Assembly: GCA_020073375.1 (NCBI GenBank)
Contig: JAIQFG010000025.1
Coordinates: forward strand, 25,157 to 89,156
Reading direction: 5' to 3'
Length of the DNA: 64,000 nucleotides
Source: Terriglobia bacterium
Lineage (GTDB): Bacteria; Acidobacteriota; Terriglobia; Acidiferrales; UBA7541
The notes beneath the pieces were generated by a model. That model was given only the letters and a program-made list of their open reading frames with translations. It searched no databases and was not told the DNA's origin. The translations under genes were made by a program, and so were the position numbers. Of the stretch, positions 1 through 9,060 are shown piece after piece. Position 1 is the stretch's first letter. Each line of letters starts with the position of its first letter.

Positions 1-2
1 TC

Positions 3-140
3 CAGAATGTGCACGCCGCGGGAGAAATCATGTCCGGAAATATTCTGACCAAGGGATACCTGGGAGGCTTCGGCCTTACCATCGGCTCGGTGTTCGGGCG
101 AATCGCGGGCAGAGAGGCGGCGTCGAATGCCCGGGCTTGA
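3..140 (+). CDS. tcuA: FAD-dependent tricarballylate dehydrogenase-like protein, C-terminal end only
   Basis: Only the last 45 residues and a TGA stop lie in the window; the gene enters from the left. The tail contains AAGEIMSGNIL followed by a glycine-rich GGFGLTIGSVFGRIAG stretch. This is the usual C-terminal FAD-contacting signature of the fumarate reductase/tricarballylate dehydrogenase flavoprotein family. The gene overlaps the start of the next gene by 14 bases, and that neighbour is TcuB-like, which supports the TcuA assignment. In that pair the flavoprotein oxidises the tricarboxylate and TcuB takes the electrons to the membrane. The substrate itself is inferred from the pairing and not from this fragment. 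Confidence 0.7.
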   Translation, partial: QNVHAAGEIMSGNILTKGYLGGFGLTIGSVFGRIAGREAASNARA

Positions 141-1239
141 CGTGTTCGAGGAGGCCAACCGCCAGTTGATCATCTGCAACGCGTGCCGCTATTGCGAGGG
201 CTACTGCCCCGTGTTTCGCGCGATTGAAACGCGGCGCGATTTTCAGCGCGGTGACGTTTTTTATCTTTCCAACCTGTGCCATGACTGCCGCGCGTGCTAC
301 TACGCCTGCATGTACACCCCGCCGCACGAATTCGCCATCAACATTCCGAAAATCCTGGCCGAGGCGCGGATCGAAACCTACGAGCGATTCAGCTGGCCGG
401 GATTCCTGGGGCGCGCGTTCAAACATCGCGGCGTGACGGTCTTTCTGGCCGCGGCAGCGATCGCGGTCGTCACGATTCTTTCCCTGGCTCTGATTCCACC
501 CGGCACTTTGTTCGCGGCGCATCTTGGGCCGGGAGCGTTCTATGAGGTCGTGCCCTATTTCGCGATGGTCGCCGGCGGGCTCATTTTGTTTTTTTACGGG
601 ATCGCGGTGTGGCTGCGCGGCGGCGCGCAGTTCTGGTCGGAAACCCGCAGCGCGCTGCAGCAACCCGGAGGTTTCAAAGCCTTCGCGGCGGCCGCAGGAG
701 CGGCGCTCGGGCTACGCTATCTCAAGGGCGGCGGCCCCGGATGCTTTTATCCAGGCGAACGTCCGTCCGCCGCGCGGCGCGTGTATCACTCCCTAACGTT
801 CTGGGGACTTGTCCTCGATTTCATCTCCACCACGCTGGCGTTTATCTACCAGGACTTTCTCCATCTGCTGCCGCCATATGCTCTCGGCAGCGCGCCCGTA
901 ATTTTCGGCGCCGTGGGCGGTGTTGCACTGATCCTTGGAACTGGCGGGCTCCTCTGGTTCAAGATGAAGAGCGATCCCGACCCCGCGGGAGTGGGCGCGC
1001 CGGGCATGGATTATGTGTTTCTGGTCGCACTGGGCATGGTCGCGCTCACCGGCATGTTCACGCTCGTCTTGCGCGAGACTTCCGCGATGGGAAGCCTGCT
1101 GGTGCTACATCTGGCATTCATCGCCGCGCTGTTTCTCACCGCGCCGTACGGGAAATTCGTGCACGCCGTTTACCGGACGCTTGCCGTGATCCGCTACGAG
1201 GGCGAACAAGGCCAGGCGCATCCGTCAAGTCATCCCTAG
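127..1239 (+). CDS. tcuB: Tricarballylate/citrate utilization iron-sulfur membrane protein TcuB
   Basis: This 370-residue protein is probably the membrane electron-transfer partner of the upstream flavoprotein. Two Cys clusters are visible: C17-x2-C20-x2-C23-x3-C27 and C51-x2-C54-x2-C57-x3-C61. Each is a 4Fe-4S ligand set, and the second is followed by PPHEFAINIPKI, typical of the CitB/TcuB family. Residues about 95 to 360 carry roughly six hydrophobic segments (for example VTVFLAAAAIAVVTILSLAL). The ATG lies inside the 3' end of the preceding gene, so the two are translationally coupled. A strong hairpin follows the stop. Known TcuB reoxidises reduced flavin in TcuA; the exact substrate here is inferred. 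Confidence 0.85.
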   Translation: MPGLDVFEEANRQLIICNACRYCEGYCPVFRAIETRRDFQRGDVFYLSNLCHDCRACYYACMYTPPHEFAINIPKILAEARIETYERFSWPGFLGRAFKHRGVTVFLAAAAIAVVTILSLALIPPGTLFAAHLGPGAFYEVVPYFAMVAGGLILFFYGIAVWLRGGAQFWSETRSALQQPGGFKAFAAAAGAALGLRYLKGGGPGCFYPGERPSAARRVYHSLTFWGLVLDFISTTLAFIYQDFLHLLPPYALGSAPVIFGAVGGVALILGTGGLLWFKMKSDPDPAGVGAPGMDYVFLVALGMVALTGMFTLVLRETSAMGSLLVLHLAFIAALFLTAPYGKFVHAVYRTLAVIRYEGEQGQAHPSSHP

Positions 1240-1262
1240 CGGCTCGCAATTCCGCATTTCAG

Positions 1263-1294
1263 AAACATGGGGCGGCCATTGCCGCCCCATGTTT
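1263..1294. terminator. Hairpin between convergent genes, probable bidirectional terminator
   Basis: A perfect 14-bp stem (AAACATGGGGCGGC with its complement) closes a CATT loop between the tcuB stop at 1239 and the convergent phosphoesterase stop at 1323. It ends in GTTT rather than a long T-run, so its efficiency is uncertain. Confidence 0.6.
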
Positions 1295-1322
1295 CATAGG
1301 CTGGACAACGCAGGCGCGCGAT

Positions 1323-2516
1323 TCACTCCACCAAGTGGGTGGTCAGATCGACGGTTACCGTGTGAAATGCAACCGTGTGCTCCTGCCCGAGCTGCCAGAA
1401 TTCCGTTTTCAGTTGTTTTTGTGAAAGCGTGACGAAAAGGTAGCCGTAGGAAGCCACGGCCGAATCGTACGTCACACCTTCAATCCCGGAAACGGGCTGC
1501 CCTGTCGCAGGCGCTACCTTTTGTGGCGGCATTCCCCCGGTTCCCGCAACGATGTAGGGCACCTGTTTTCCCCCAAGGTGCCGCGTATAGCATTGGTAAT
1601 TGTGCGCGTGCCCCGAGAGAAAAAGATCCGGAACGACGCCAGCGGCCGTGCAGGCATCGTCAATCGATTTGCTCATTTCGGTGCTTCCGCTATGCCCGCT
1701 TTGGCTGTATGGCGGGTGGTGTGTGGCAATCACCAGGGCTTTCTTGTCTTTTGACTTTGAAATTGTCGCCAGCGTTTTGGTGAGCCAGTCGATTTGCGAA
1801 GTATCTTCCTTGCCGCCCGAAATTCCTTCCAGATAACCCGGGTTTTCCAGACGATTCGAGTAGAGGCCGACAATTCTTACAAAGGGCGCATCCAGCATCC
1901 AGTAGGCGCCGGGCTGAGTCATCGATTCGCGGTAAATTCCGCTGCTGGCCGCCTGCGGCGGGACTGCGGCTTTCGTGGCGCAAAAATTTGCAATGAAATC
2001 CTTCAGTGACGGGCTGTCCGCGGAGCTTTTTTCTTCTCCATCATGATTCCCGGGAATCGCAATGGTCTTTCCCGGATAGTGGCGGTAAGGCCGGTAGAAA
2101 CGGTCCACGTAGTGGTCCGCCTTGCCCGGGCCGTAAATCACGTCGCCGAGGTGAAACAGGAACGCCGGATTCATACCGCCCGCCCCGGGCTTGAAATCCG
2201 TGGCCATTTCTTCCGCAATGCTTTCGGCTTCGGTTGCCTGGCCCACTCCGCTGTCTCCAAGGGCGTGGAACCGAATCTCGCCCACCTGCTCGATTTCCTT
2301 CACTCCGTCGGCGCCGATCAAATCATCGAGCTTCATGACTCCACTGTTCCGGATGGGAGGAATCAATCCGAGCTGGAGTTTGCTCCAATCCGTCATGCGG
2401 GTTTGGCCGTTAATCGGCTGACGTGCGGAATGCGGGGCGGGGAGATAAAACGGATGCGCGTATCGTTCCTTGGAATACTTGGTTGAGACGAGTTGCCTGG
2501 GTTGTGTTTGCGGCAT
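1323..2516 (-). CDS. Calcineurin-like metallophosphoesterase
   Basis: This 397-residue protein has the motif series of the metallophosphoesterase fold: ALGDSG, LGDVIYG, GNHDGEE, a mid-protein ATHHPPYS and SGHAHNYQ. These supply the two-metal ligands (Asp, Asn, His) of purple-acid-phosphatase-like enzymes. The start chosen is the ATG at the 5' end of the open frame. No clear signal peptide is visible, although the first 40 residues (YAHPFYLPAPHSARQ) look poorly conserved. The gene is convergent with tcuB and stands alone. The substrate cannot be told from the sequence; a phosphodiesterase or phosphomonoesterase is equally possible. Confidence 0.85.
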   Translation of the reverse strand: MPQTQPRQLVSTKYSKERYAHPFYLPAPHSARQPINGQTRMTDWSKLQLGLIPPIRNSGVMKLDDLIGADGVKEIEQVGEIRFHALGDSGVGQATEAESIAEEMATDFKPGAGGMNPAFLFHLGDVIYGPGKADHYVDRFYRPYRHYPGKTIAIPGNHDGEEKSSADSPSLKDFIANFCATKAAVPPQAASSGIYRESMTQPGAYWMLDAPFVRIVGLYSNRLENPGYLEGISGGKEDTSQIDWLTKTLATISKSKDKKALVIATHHPPYSQSGHSGSTEMSKSIDDACTAAGVVPDLFLSGHAHNYQCYTRHLGGKQVPYIVAGTGGMPPQKVAPATGQPVSGIEGVTYDSAVASYGYLFVTLSQKQLKTEFWQLGQEHTVAFHTVTVDLTTHLVE

Positions 2517-2820
2517 GGATTGTCTCCTTTTTGCTCTGTCGGAATAGGGTGCGCGGCTATCGGGGGCTTTTCGGTTCGCCGCGCCAAAGTTCCGTGTAGT
2601 TTCTTATTCTGGTGGACACCTGTCAAGTTACAATCAAGTAATATACTGCCGGACGAGGCGCTCCGGATCCGGGAAGAAGAACTTGCCCGGACAACCCGGG
2701 CTGCGAGTGGCGCGAAGGCCGGCGCTTGCGCAGATGGGACCCTCGCACGTATGATCTGGCGTAAACTTGCGTTTGAAATTAGTGATCGTTGGGTGCGCGA
2801 ACTTTGTGCTGAGAAAAACC
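2517..2820. other. Intergenic region between divergent genes
   Basis: About 300 bases separate the minus-strand phosphoesterase from the plus-strand CHRD gene. It presumably holds promoters for both, but no clear -35/-10 pair, hairpin or gene could be picked out. Confidence 0.4.
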
Positions 2821-3276
2821 ATGGGTAAAAAGTTCCAGTGGGCGAATCTCGCGTTCATCCTGGCGGCCGCAGTGTTGCTGACTGGAATTGCCGGCGCACA
2901 GGACAGCGCGAAAAAAGAAACCTTCAAGGCGCGGCTATCTCCCGTGCCCATCGATTTGTCGATGATGGCCACGGTCGCGGGATCGGGCTCGCTCACCGCC
3001 ACGCTTTCCGGAAAACAGCTCACCCTGCAGGGAACGTTTGCGGGATTGCGCTCGGCGGCGACCACGGCGCAAATTCACCGCGCACCGAAAGGAATTCCTG
3101 GACCCGCGATCGCGGGCCTGGATTTGGCCGTCACGAAAGCCGACAAGGGCGAGGTCAGCGGCACGCTGGAATTGACTCCCGACCAGGTCGCGGATCTCAA
3201 GGCCGGGCGCCTGTACGTGCAGATTCAATCCGAGCGCGCGCCGGATGGAAATTTGTGGGGCTGGCTGCTGCAGTAG
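2821..3276 (+). CDS. Secreted CHRD-domain protein
   Basis: The start at 2821 is preferred over an in-frame ATG 54 bases upstream. It gives a clean signal peptide (basic MGKKFQW, then a hydrophobic run ending TGIAGAQ). The mature 125 residues match the CHRD (chordin) fold: FKARLSPVP near the start, a strand-rich core with LTLQGTFAGL, AQIHRAPKG and PGPAI, then GRLYVQIQSERAPDGNLWGWL at the end. CHRD domains occur in many secreted bacterial proteins of unknown function, and no activity is inferred. The gene is followed by a REP-type element and a PQQ dehydrogenase on the same strand, so co-expression is possible. Confidence 0.8.
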   Translation: MGKKFQWANLAFILAAAVLLTGIAGAQDSAKKETFKARLSPVPIDLSMMATVAGSGSLTATLSGKQLTLQGTFAGLRSAATTAQIHRAPKGIPGPAIAGLDLAVTKADKGEVSGTLELTPDQVADLKAGRLYVQIQSERAPDGNLWGWLLQ

Positions 3277-3331
3277 GTGAATTTGCAAATTCGCACATTG
3301 AAACGTGTATGCGAGCCTGATCCTGGGCCCT

Positions 3332-3396
3332 GTAGCGCCCGCCTTCAGGCGGGCACGCTGGACGCGAGCACATGCCCGCCTGAAGGCGGGCGCTAC
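3332..3396. repeat. REP/BIME element, subfamily GTAG-CGCCCGCC
   Basis: Two inverted REP-like hairpins (GTAGCGCCCGCCTTCAGGCG and its mirror) flank a short GC-rich spacer. The ends are GTAG and CTAC. The same element, in 63-65 base form, recurs at 26556-26620 and 53183-53245. Confidence 0.8.
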
Positions 3397-3433
3397 ATGT
3401 GCAGGAAACAGGAGTGAGGTTCTTTCAAACACC

Positions 3434-5608
3434 ATGAAGACGCTCCGAGCGAAAGCGTTTGAATTCGGCCTATGCGGCGCGGCGGCTGCGCTTGGCATTG
3501 GCATCGCCGTTGCCGCCGCGCAGCAACCGGCGCGAACCGGCCCCTTCACCGCACAGCAGGCCGCTGACGGGCGCGTCCTCTATCAGTCCACGTGCGTCGC
3601 TTGCCACCTGGCCAATATGAAAGGCTCGTTTGAAGCGCTGCCTCTGGCCGGTGCAAATTTCATAAACACCTGGCGCAACCGCTCGACACGCGACCTGGTG
3701 ACGAAAATCCGCACGAGCATGCCGCTCAGCAATCCCGGCTCGCTCAGCGATCAGGAAGCCGTCAACCTCGCCGCGTTTATCCTGCAATCGAATGGCGCCA
3801 CGCCCGGAGCACAGGCGCTCACGGCGGAAACGATGGTGCCAATCGGAGCCGTCGCGACGGGCGATGCGTCTGCGGCCCCAGTGCAAGGTGCGGGAGCCGC
3901 GGCCGAAGAAGGCGCCCCTGCGCGCACCGCGAACGTGCGGCTCGGCGTGACCGTGGCGGGCGAAGTGAAAAATTACGTGCCGGTAACCGACGCCATGCTG
4001 CTCAAGCCCGATCCCGCCGACTGGCTGATCGTGCGCGGCGGCTATCAGGGATGGAATCACAGTGCCCTCTCGCAAATTAATCGTGACAACGTGAAGGAAC
4101 TGCAGCTGGCCTGGACCTGGAGCATGAACGACAGCCAGGCGGCGAACGAGCCGACGCCTCTGGTCCACAACGGAATCATTTATCTGGTCAACACCGACAA
4201 CATCCTACAGGCGCTCGACGCGCGCACCGGCGACCTGATCTGGGAAAACCACATGCGTCCGGCGAAAAACGTTCCCGGCGGCACCGGCGCCATGCGCAAC
4301 ATGGCCATTTATCAGGACAAAGTATTCGCGGCGACGACAGACGCGCATTTGTTCGCCCTCGATGCGCGCACCGGCAAGACCGTCTGGGAGACCACCACCG
4401 GCGACACTGCGAAAGGTTACGGAGCGTCCAGCGGCCCCATCGTGATTCACGGCCAGGTGATTCAGGGCGAGAACGGATGCGACCGATACAAGTCGCAGGA
4501 AAAAGATCAGGGCTGCTTCATCAGCTCGTTCGATCCGGCAACCGGAAAACTTCTTTGGCGCTTTAACACGCTGGCGCGCTCGGGCGAGCCGGGCGGCGAT
4601 TCCTGGGGCGATCTGCCGAACATGCTGCGCGTTGGGGCAGAGGTCTGGATCACCGGCAGCTACGATCCGGAACTCGATCTCTCCTACTGGGGCGTGGCGC
4701 AAGCCAAGCCATGGATGCAGGTGAGCCGCGGCACCAAGGGCGCGGCGCTCTATTCGAGTTCCACGCTCGCGCTGCGCCCCAATGACGGAAAACTTGGTTG
4801 GTATTTCCAGCACGTGGCCGGCGAAACGCTGGACATGGACGAAGTCTACGAGCGCGTGCTAGTCGACATCGGCGACCGCAAGACGCTCTTCACCATCGGC
4901 AAAACCGGCATCCTGTGGAAGCTCGATCGCAAGTCCGGCGATTTTATCGACGCCAAGGAAACCGTTTTTCAGAATATTTTTAACATCAATCACAAAACCG
5001 GCGAGCTGACCTACCGCCCCGACATTCTGGAGCAGGAAATCGGCAAGTGGACGCCGGTGTGCCCCAGCACCGAGGGCGGCCACAACTGGCAGGCCATGAC
5101 CTACGATCCGGCCACCGAGCGCCTGATCATCCCGCTCAGCCAGAGCTGTATGGAAATGTCCGGCCGAAAAGTGGAATTCACCGAGGGGTCGGGCGGAACG
5201 ATGGGGGACCGCCGGTTTTACGAAATGCCCGGCTCGGACGGCAACGTGGGCCGCCTTGCGGCGTTTGATGTAAAGACGATGAAGGAAGTCTGGAACGTGC
5301 AGCAGCGCCCGTCATTCCTCACCGCTGTGCTGTCCACCGCCGGTGGCGTCGCGTTTGTCGGCGACCTGAATCGCACGTTCCGCGCCGTAGACATCAACAC
5401 CGGAAAAACAATCTGGCAGACGCGCCTGGGAACTTCCGTGCAGGGCTTTCCAGTAACGTTCAGCATTGGCGGCAAGCAATACGTCGCCGTCACCACCGGC
5501 CTCGGCGGCGGCAGCCCGCGCAATGTGCCGCGCACGATCCTGCCCGACGTTCACTATCCGGGAAACGGAAACGCGCTTTATGTGTTTACGCTGCCGGACA
5601 ACAAATAG
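3434..5608 (+). CDS. Quinohemoprotein: N-terminal cytochrome c fused to PQQ-dependent dehydrogenase
   Basis: This 724-residue periplasmic protein starts at 3434, giving a signal peptide ending AVAAAQQ. In-frame codons further upstream run through the REP element and are not likely coding. A class I cytochrome c domain comes first, with heme motif C54-V-A-C57-H58 and a likely distal Met96 (RTSMPLS). From about residue 190 an eight-bladed PQQ propeller follows, with repeated [12 protein letters not shown] and [13 protein letters not shown]-motifs. Family hallmarks include [14 protein letters not shown] and [12 protein letters not shown]. This resembles PQQ alcohol dehydrogenases except that the heme domain is N-terminal instead of C-terminal. 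The substrate is unknown and no PQQ synthesis genes are in the window. Confidence 0.85.
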   Translation: MKTLRAKAFEFGLCGAAAALGIGIAVAAAQQPARTGPFTAQQAADGRVLYQSTCVACHLANMKGSFEALPLAGANFINTWRNRSTRDLVTKIRTSMPLSNPGSLSDQEAVNLAAFILQSNGATPGAQALTAETMVPIGAVATGDASAAPVQGAGAAAEEGAPARTANVRLGVTVAGEVKNYVPVTDAMLLKPDPADWLIVRGGYQGWNHSALSQINRDNVKELQLAWTWSMNDSQAANEPTPLVHNGIIYLVNTDNILQALDARTGDLIWENHMRPAKNVPGGTGAMRNMAIYQDKVFAATTDAHLFALDARTGKTVWETTTGDTAKGYGASSGPIVIHGQVIQGENGCDRYKSQEKDQGCFISSFDPATGKLLWRFNTLARSGEPGGDSWGDLPNMLRVGAEVWITGSYDPELDLSYWGVAQAKPWMQVSRGTKGAALYSSSTLALRPNDGKLGWYFQHVAGETLDMDEVYERVLVDIGDRKTLFTIGKTGILWKLDRKSGDFIDAKETVFQNIFNINHKTGELTYRPDILEQEIGKWTPVCPSTEGGHNWQAMTYDPATERLIIPLSQSCMEMSGRKVEFTEGSGGTMGDRRFYEMPGSDGNVGRLAAFDVKTMKEVWNVQQRPSFLTAVLSTAGGVAFVGDLNRTFRAVDINTGKTIWQTRLGTSVQGFPVTFSIGGKQYVAVTTGLGGGSPRNVPRTILPDVHYPGNGNALYVFTLPDNK

Positions 5609-5749
5609 CATCAAGACCCGGCGCCCGTAATTCGGGTGCCAGGCGCAAAATTTTTCCGGAAGCCATCCCACCAAATGCTTTGCGGGTCGCGGGTTTAGCC
5701 AATGGCGGGCCATCCGGTTGGAACGCCTGCTTACGATGGAAAAAACTTC

Positions 5750-7435
5750 CTAACCTTCCCACGGATTCGGCGCCAGCGCTTTGATGTCGCTCAGCACCTC
5801 AACCACCGCGGGCCTGCCGCTGGAAATCGCCTGGTCCAGCGCGGAGCGCATCTCGCCGGGCTTGGTCACGCGAATTCCGAGCGCGCCCATTTTTTCGGCG
5901 ACAGCGGAAAAGTCAACCTTCGAGAAATGCCACATCTCGCTGGCCTTGGCTGACTGCTTTCCGCCATAGGCGTGGTCGAAGATCATGGTTTCCTGGTTCA
6001 GCGCGTCGTTGTTGTTGACCACTGTGACGGTGGGAATTCCGCAGCGCACCGCGGTTTCCAGTTCCTGCAGGTGATACCAGAAGCCGCCGTCGCCAGTGAA
6101 GCAGACCACCGGCTTTTTGGGCATTGCGACTTTCGCGCCGAGCGACGCGGGAAAAGCCCAACCCAGCGAACCGGACGCGCGCAGAAAATCCCAGGACTTA
6201 TCGTCCTCGATCCACAACTGCTGCGCGCACCACATTCCGGCGTGGCCGGTATCGGATACGACGATGGCGTCATTCGGCAACCAGCTTCCGACTTCTTCCA
6301 GGATGCGTTCGGGACGGATGGGCACGGCATCGGAATCGCGGCAGGAAGCCACCTCCTCGCGCCATAACTTCACCGTTTCTTTGGCCTCGGCGGTCCAGGG
6401 CGCCATGTGCGCGGCATGAGATGCGTCCGGGACGATGGCCCGATTCATCAATTGCAGCGTCACCTTCGCATCCCCCAGCAGGGAAACTTTGTTCGGATAA
6501 TTCCGCCCCAAGTCGCTCGGATCGATTCCGATCTGGATCACCGGAGTTCCGGCCGTGGGGAATTTCCAGAAGTGCGTCACCTGGCCGCTGGTCTGGCTGC
6601 CCACGTAGAGAACCAGATCCGCGCGGCGCATGAGCCTGTTCGTGCAGGAACGCGAATACGTTCCGGGCACGCCGATATACAGCGGATGATTATCCGGCAC
6701 CAGCGACAATCCGTTGAGCGAAGCTGCGATAGGAATGGAAAGTTTTTCGGCAAGCTTCAGAACTTCCGCGCCGGCTCCCGACCACCGCGCGCCGCCGCCC
6801 ACCACGATCACGGGGCGTTCGGCTGCTTTCAGGATTTGCAGCGCTCCCATGATATGCGCCTCTTCCGGCGCCGGCCGGTGCGCCGGAACGCGCGAATAGA
6901 CTTCCTCGGCGATCAATTCCATCTCCGCCGAATCCGCCTCGATGTCGCCTTCTTTTCCGGCGATCAGCAGATTCACCGGGCCGGGCGTGCCGGTGGTCGC
7001 TTCGCGAAACGCTTGCCGCAACAGGTCCGGAAATCGCGCCGCCGTGTCGATCTCAAAGTTCGCCTTGGTCATCTGGTGGAACGTGGGGTAATCGTCGCAT
7101 TCCTGGTAATTCACCTTGTACTTCTGGTGTCCGAACCGGCCACCGGTCAGGGCGATCACCGGGCTGTGCGCCATGTACGCGTCGCGCAATCCCGCCGCTA
7201 GATTGGCCGCGCCCACGGCCTGCGCCGCGCAGACTCCGGGACGCCGCGAGGCGCGCGCGTATCCATCGGCCATGTAGGCCGCGGCTTTTTCACCGTGCGT
7301 CAGGACGCGCTTGATGGGCATGTCGTCCATGGCCGCCAGCGCGCGGCTCAGCATCGTGGGAACAAAGAAAATCGCGCCCACTCCCTGCGCGTTCAGGAAT
7401 TTTGCGACAAATTCGCCACCCGTCATTTTTGCCAA
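5750..7435 (-). CDS. Thiamine-diphosphate-binding enzyme, acetolactate synthase-like
   Basis: A full-length 561-residue ThDP enzyme. The N-terminal Pyr domain holds the catalytic glutamate E49 in THGEKAAAYMADGYAR. A central domain (about 195 to 330, with IVVGGGARWSGAGAEVLKLA) resembles the acetolactate synthase middle domain. The C-terminal PP domain has the ThDP/Mg motif, from GDGGFWYHLQELETA to VNNNDALNQ. It is the large-subunit type with no small regulatory subunit nearby and no other branched-chain amino acid genes. It could therefore be a glyoxylate carboligase, benzoylformate decarboxylase or oxalyl-CoA decarboxylase relative; the reaction cannot be settled here. Confidence 0.85.
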   Translation of the reverse strand: MAKMTGGEFVAKFLNAQGVGAIFFVPTMLSRALAAMDDMPIKRVLTHGEKAAAYMADGYARASRRPGVCAAQAVGAANLAAGLRDAYMAHSPVIALTGGRFGHQKYKVNYQECDDYPTFHQMTKANFEIDTAARFPDLLRQAFREATTGTPGPVNLLIAGKEGDIEADSAEMELIAEEVYSRVPAHRPAPEEAHIMGALQILKAAERPVIVVGGGARWSGAGAEVLKLAEKLSIPIAASLNGLSLVPDNHPLYIGVPGTYSRSCTNRLMRRADLVLYVGSQTSGQVTHFWKFPTAGTPVIQIGIDPSDLGRNYPNKVSLLGDAKVTLQLMNRAIVPDASHAAHMAPWTAEAKETVKLWREEVASCRDSDAVPIRPERILEEVGSWLPNDAIVVSDTGHAGMWCAQQLWIEDDKSWDFLRASGSLGWAFPASLGAKVAMPKKPVVCFTGDGGFWYHLQELETAVRCGIPTVTVVNNNDALNQETMIFDHAYGGKQSAKASEMWHFSKVDFSAVAEKMGALGIRVTKPGEMRSALDQAISSGRPAVVEVLSDIKALAPNPWEG

Positions 7436-7591
7436 TGTCGGCTCCCTTTGAAAAAACCTATGCGATCAAATTTTTCCATCGCACCCGTACAATCCCGCTG
7501 GCTTGCAGGGCGGCATTTTTTCATCTCGGACTTTTTGGAGAATCCCGCACGGTCCGGAAATTCGGTTTGCGCCTCGCTGCCAATTATCATG

Positions 7592-7666
7592 TGGTGCCGG
7601 CGGTGAGACTCGAACTCACGACCTAGGGATTATGAGACCCTCGCTCTACCCCTGAGCTACGCCGGC
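7592..7666 (-). tRNA. tRNA-Met (CAU anticodon)
   Basis: A full cloverleaf folds on the minus strand: acceptor stem GCCGGCG/CGCCGGC, D-arm GCTCAGGGGTAGAGC, anticodon loop CTCATAA, T-arm GTGAGTTCGAGTCTCAC, discriminator A and an encoded CCA. The first pair is G-C and the anticodon stem lacks three G-C pairs next to the loop. It is therefore an elongator Met tRNA (or an Ile2 tRNA with modified C34), not an initiator. The loop-closing pair 31-39 is a T-T mismatch. Confidence 0.92.
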
Positions 7667-8134
7667 AAAAAATGAAGCTTCCTATCCTAAGGAGCCGCTC
7701 GGACCACTGTCAAGCGGTGAAACCGCATGAGCAGCAGCGGAGATGGTTCGCCACCTTGCGCAAATCGACGCAAGAAATCCGCGGACCGGCCCCTGGCGAA
7801 GACAATTCCGGAAAATCTTATTGAACAGAAAGGACTTGCAGTGCGAGTTCTAGTAGTACTGATGTACCGTTGACCCTGTCGGTCCTAAATCCTACTCTAC
7901 ATGTGGACAAACCAGCTGTTGCGATCTCCGCCAGGCATCTGAACTCCGGAGCCGGCGGGCAGGCAGCGGCGGCCGAAGATAAGGCCATCCGGAAACGGTT
8001 GCGGGCGGCAGTTGGAGCCCACCGGATATTGTCCAGAGGTGTTTATCGTTTAGACACAAGGTAACAATTCTATTCCTTTTTGGAATGGAAATGCATATAC
8101 TTCCCCCGGGTTAGTTTCCGTCCGGAGGACGTAC
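7667..8134. other. Long intergenic region, no convincing gene
   Basis: About 470 bases lie upstream of the small-peptide gene. A short open frame (7870-8064) lacks a ribosome site and coding character. The last 100 bases are AT-richer (around GGTAACAATTCTATTCC) and are the likely promoter region for the genes that follow. Confidence 0.4.
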
Positions 8135-8318
8135 ATGTCCAAGTGTCTAACGGTTGTCGCTCTGGTTCTATTGGTGTTGACTGGAGCCATGGGGCTTCGG
8201 AACTCCGCTGAAAGGCGGCGGTGGCGGTATCTGGGCCAACGGCGGCGGACCGATTCCTCCGCGCAACGGCGGTGGACCAATTCCTCCGCTGAAGGGCGGC
8301 GGCGGTGGTATTCGTTAG
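8135..8318 (+). CDS. Small secreted GGGPIPP peptide, apparently frame-disrupted
   Basis: GGAGG precedes the ATG at 8 bases. The first 20 residues (MSKCLTVVALVLLVLTGAMG) are a clean signal peptide. In the original frame the rest is an arginine-rich sequence that runs to 8392 into the next gene. One frame over, the same DNA reads G-rich sequence, then ANGGGPIPPRNGGGPIPPLK, then GGGGG and a stop at 8316-8318. Glycine/proline repeats of this kind are typical of small acidobacterial exported peptides. A one-base indel near 8190-8210, real or a sequencing error, would join the two halves. Function is unknown. Confidence 0.45.
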
Positions 8319-8367
8319 AGCGTGATTCCAGGAAATCGACTGGGTTCACGCGGAGGCTACAGTTCTT

Positions 8368-9060
8368 ATGCTGGGCCCAGTCGATTACCTGATTTGGATC
8401 ACGATTTTCCTCGTTGAGCTTTCCTGCGTCGCAATTCTTCTGAAGAAACGCGCGTTCACTCAGCACTTCACGATTGTTTTGTATTTGCTGGCCTCGCTGG
8501 CCACCAGCGCCGGGCGCTATCTTGTCCTCGCCACCACGGGCTTTACGTCCAATGCCTACGCTTATTTTTATTATTACTCTGACGCGGTTTTGACTATTTT
8601 CCTGTTTTTCGTGCTGATGGGTTTCTACTCGCACGTTTTTTCGGAAATGGGGGTGAGCAAGATGGTGCGCGGCGGCGCGATGCTCCTGCTGGGAGGAACA
8701 GCCCTGATTTCCTACCACATGGTGGCCTCTTCCAGCGACCGGTTGATCACCCGGTTTGCCAACGAACTTTCCCAAAACCTGTATTTCGTGGGCGTGGTGC
8801 TGACCTATCTGCTGTGGGGCGCGATGATGAAATTGCGCGAAAACAGGACCCGGCTGATGCAGCTGGTTCTGGCCCTGGGCGTCTATTTCAGCGCTTTCGC
8901 CGGCACTTACGCGCTGAAGAACATGTATCCGAACAGTTTCATCTGGCAGTATTTCCAACTGATCGCCGTCTGGCTGCCGGTTTCCTGGGCCTACTCTTTC
9001 ATGAAAGTTCCGGAAGAGGCTCGCATGGCGACCGCAAGGGTGCTCGCCCCGAATCAATGA
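8368..9060 (+). CDS. Multi-pass membrane protein of unknown function
   Basis: A 230-residue integral membrane protein with about seven hydrophobic segments (for example YLIWITIFLVELSCVAILL, LTIFLFFVLMGFYSHVF, LMQLVLALGVYFSAFAGTYA). GGAGG lies 11 bases before the ATG. The stop overlaps the next start in an ATGA junction at 9057-9060, so the pair is translationally coupled. The layout resembles a seven-helix sensor-type module without an output domain. I do not recognise a named family and assign no function. Confidence 0.75.
   Translation: MLGPVDYLIWITIFLVELSCVAILLKKRAFTQHFTIVLYLLASLATSAGRYLVLATTGFTSNAYAYFYYYSDAVLTIFLFFVLMGFYSHVFSEMGVSKMVRGGAMLLLGGTALISYHMVASSSDRLITRFANELSQNLYFVGVVLTYLLWGAMMKLRENRTRLMQLVLALGVYFSAFAGTYALKNMYPNSFIWQYFQLIAVWLPVSWAYSFMKVPEEARMATARVLAPNQ

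Noticed and set aside
3332..3396. CRISPR-like repeats among the GTAG elements
   Set aside because: Copies are scattered singly or as inverted pairs, not as a regular array with unique spacers, and no cas genes are present.
7870..8064. Short plus-strand open frame before the small peptide gene
   Set aside because: No ribosome site, no recognizable domain, and composition like the surrounding non-coding DNA.
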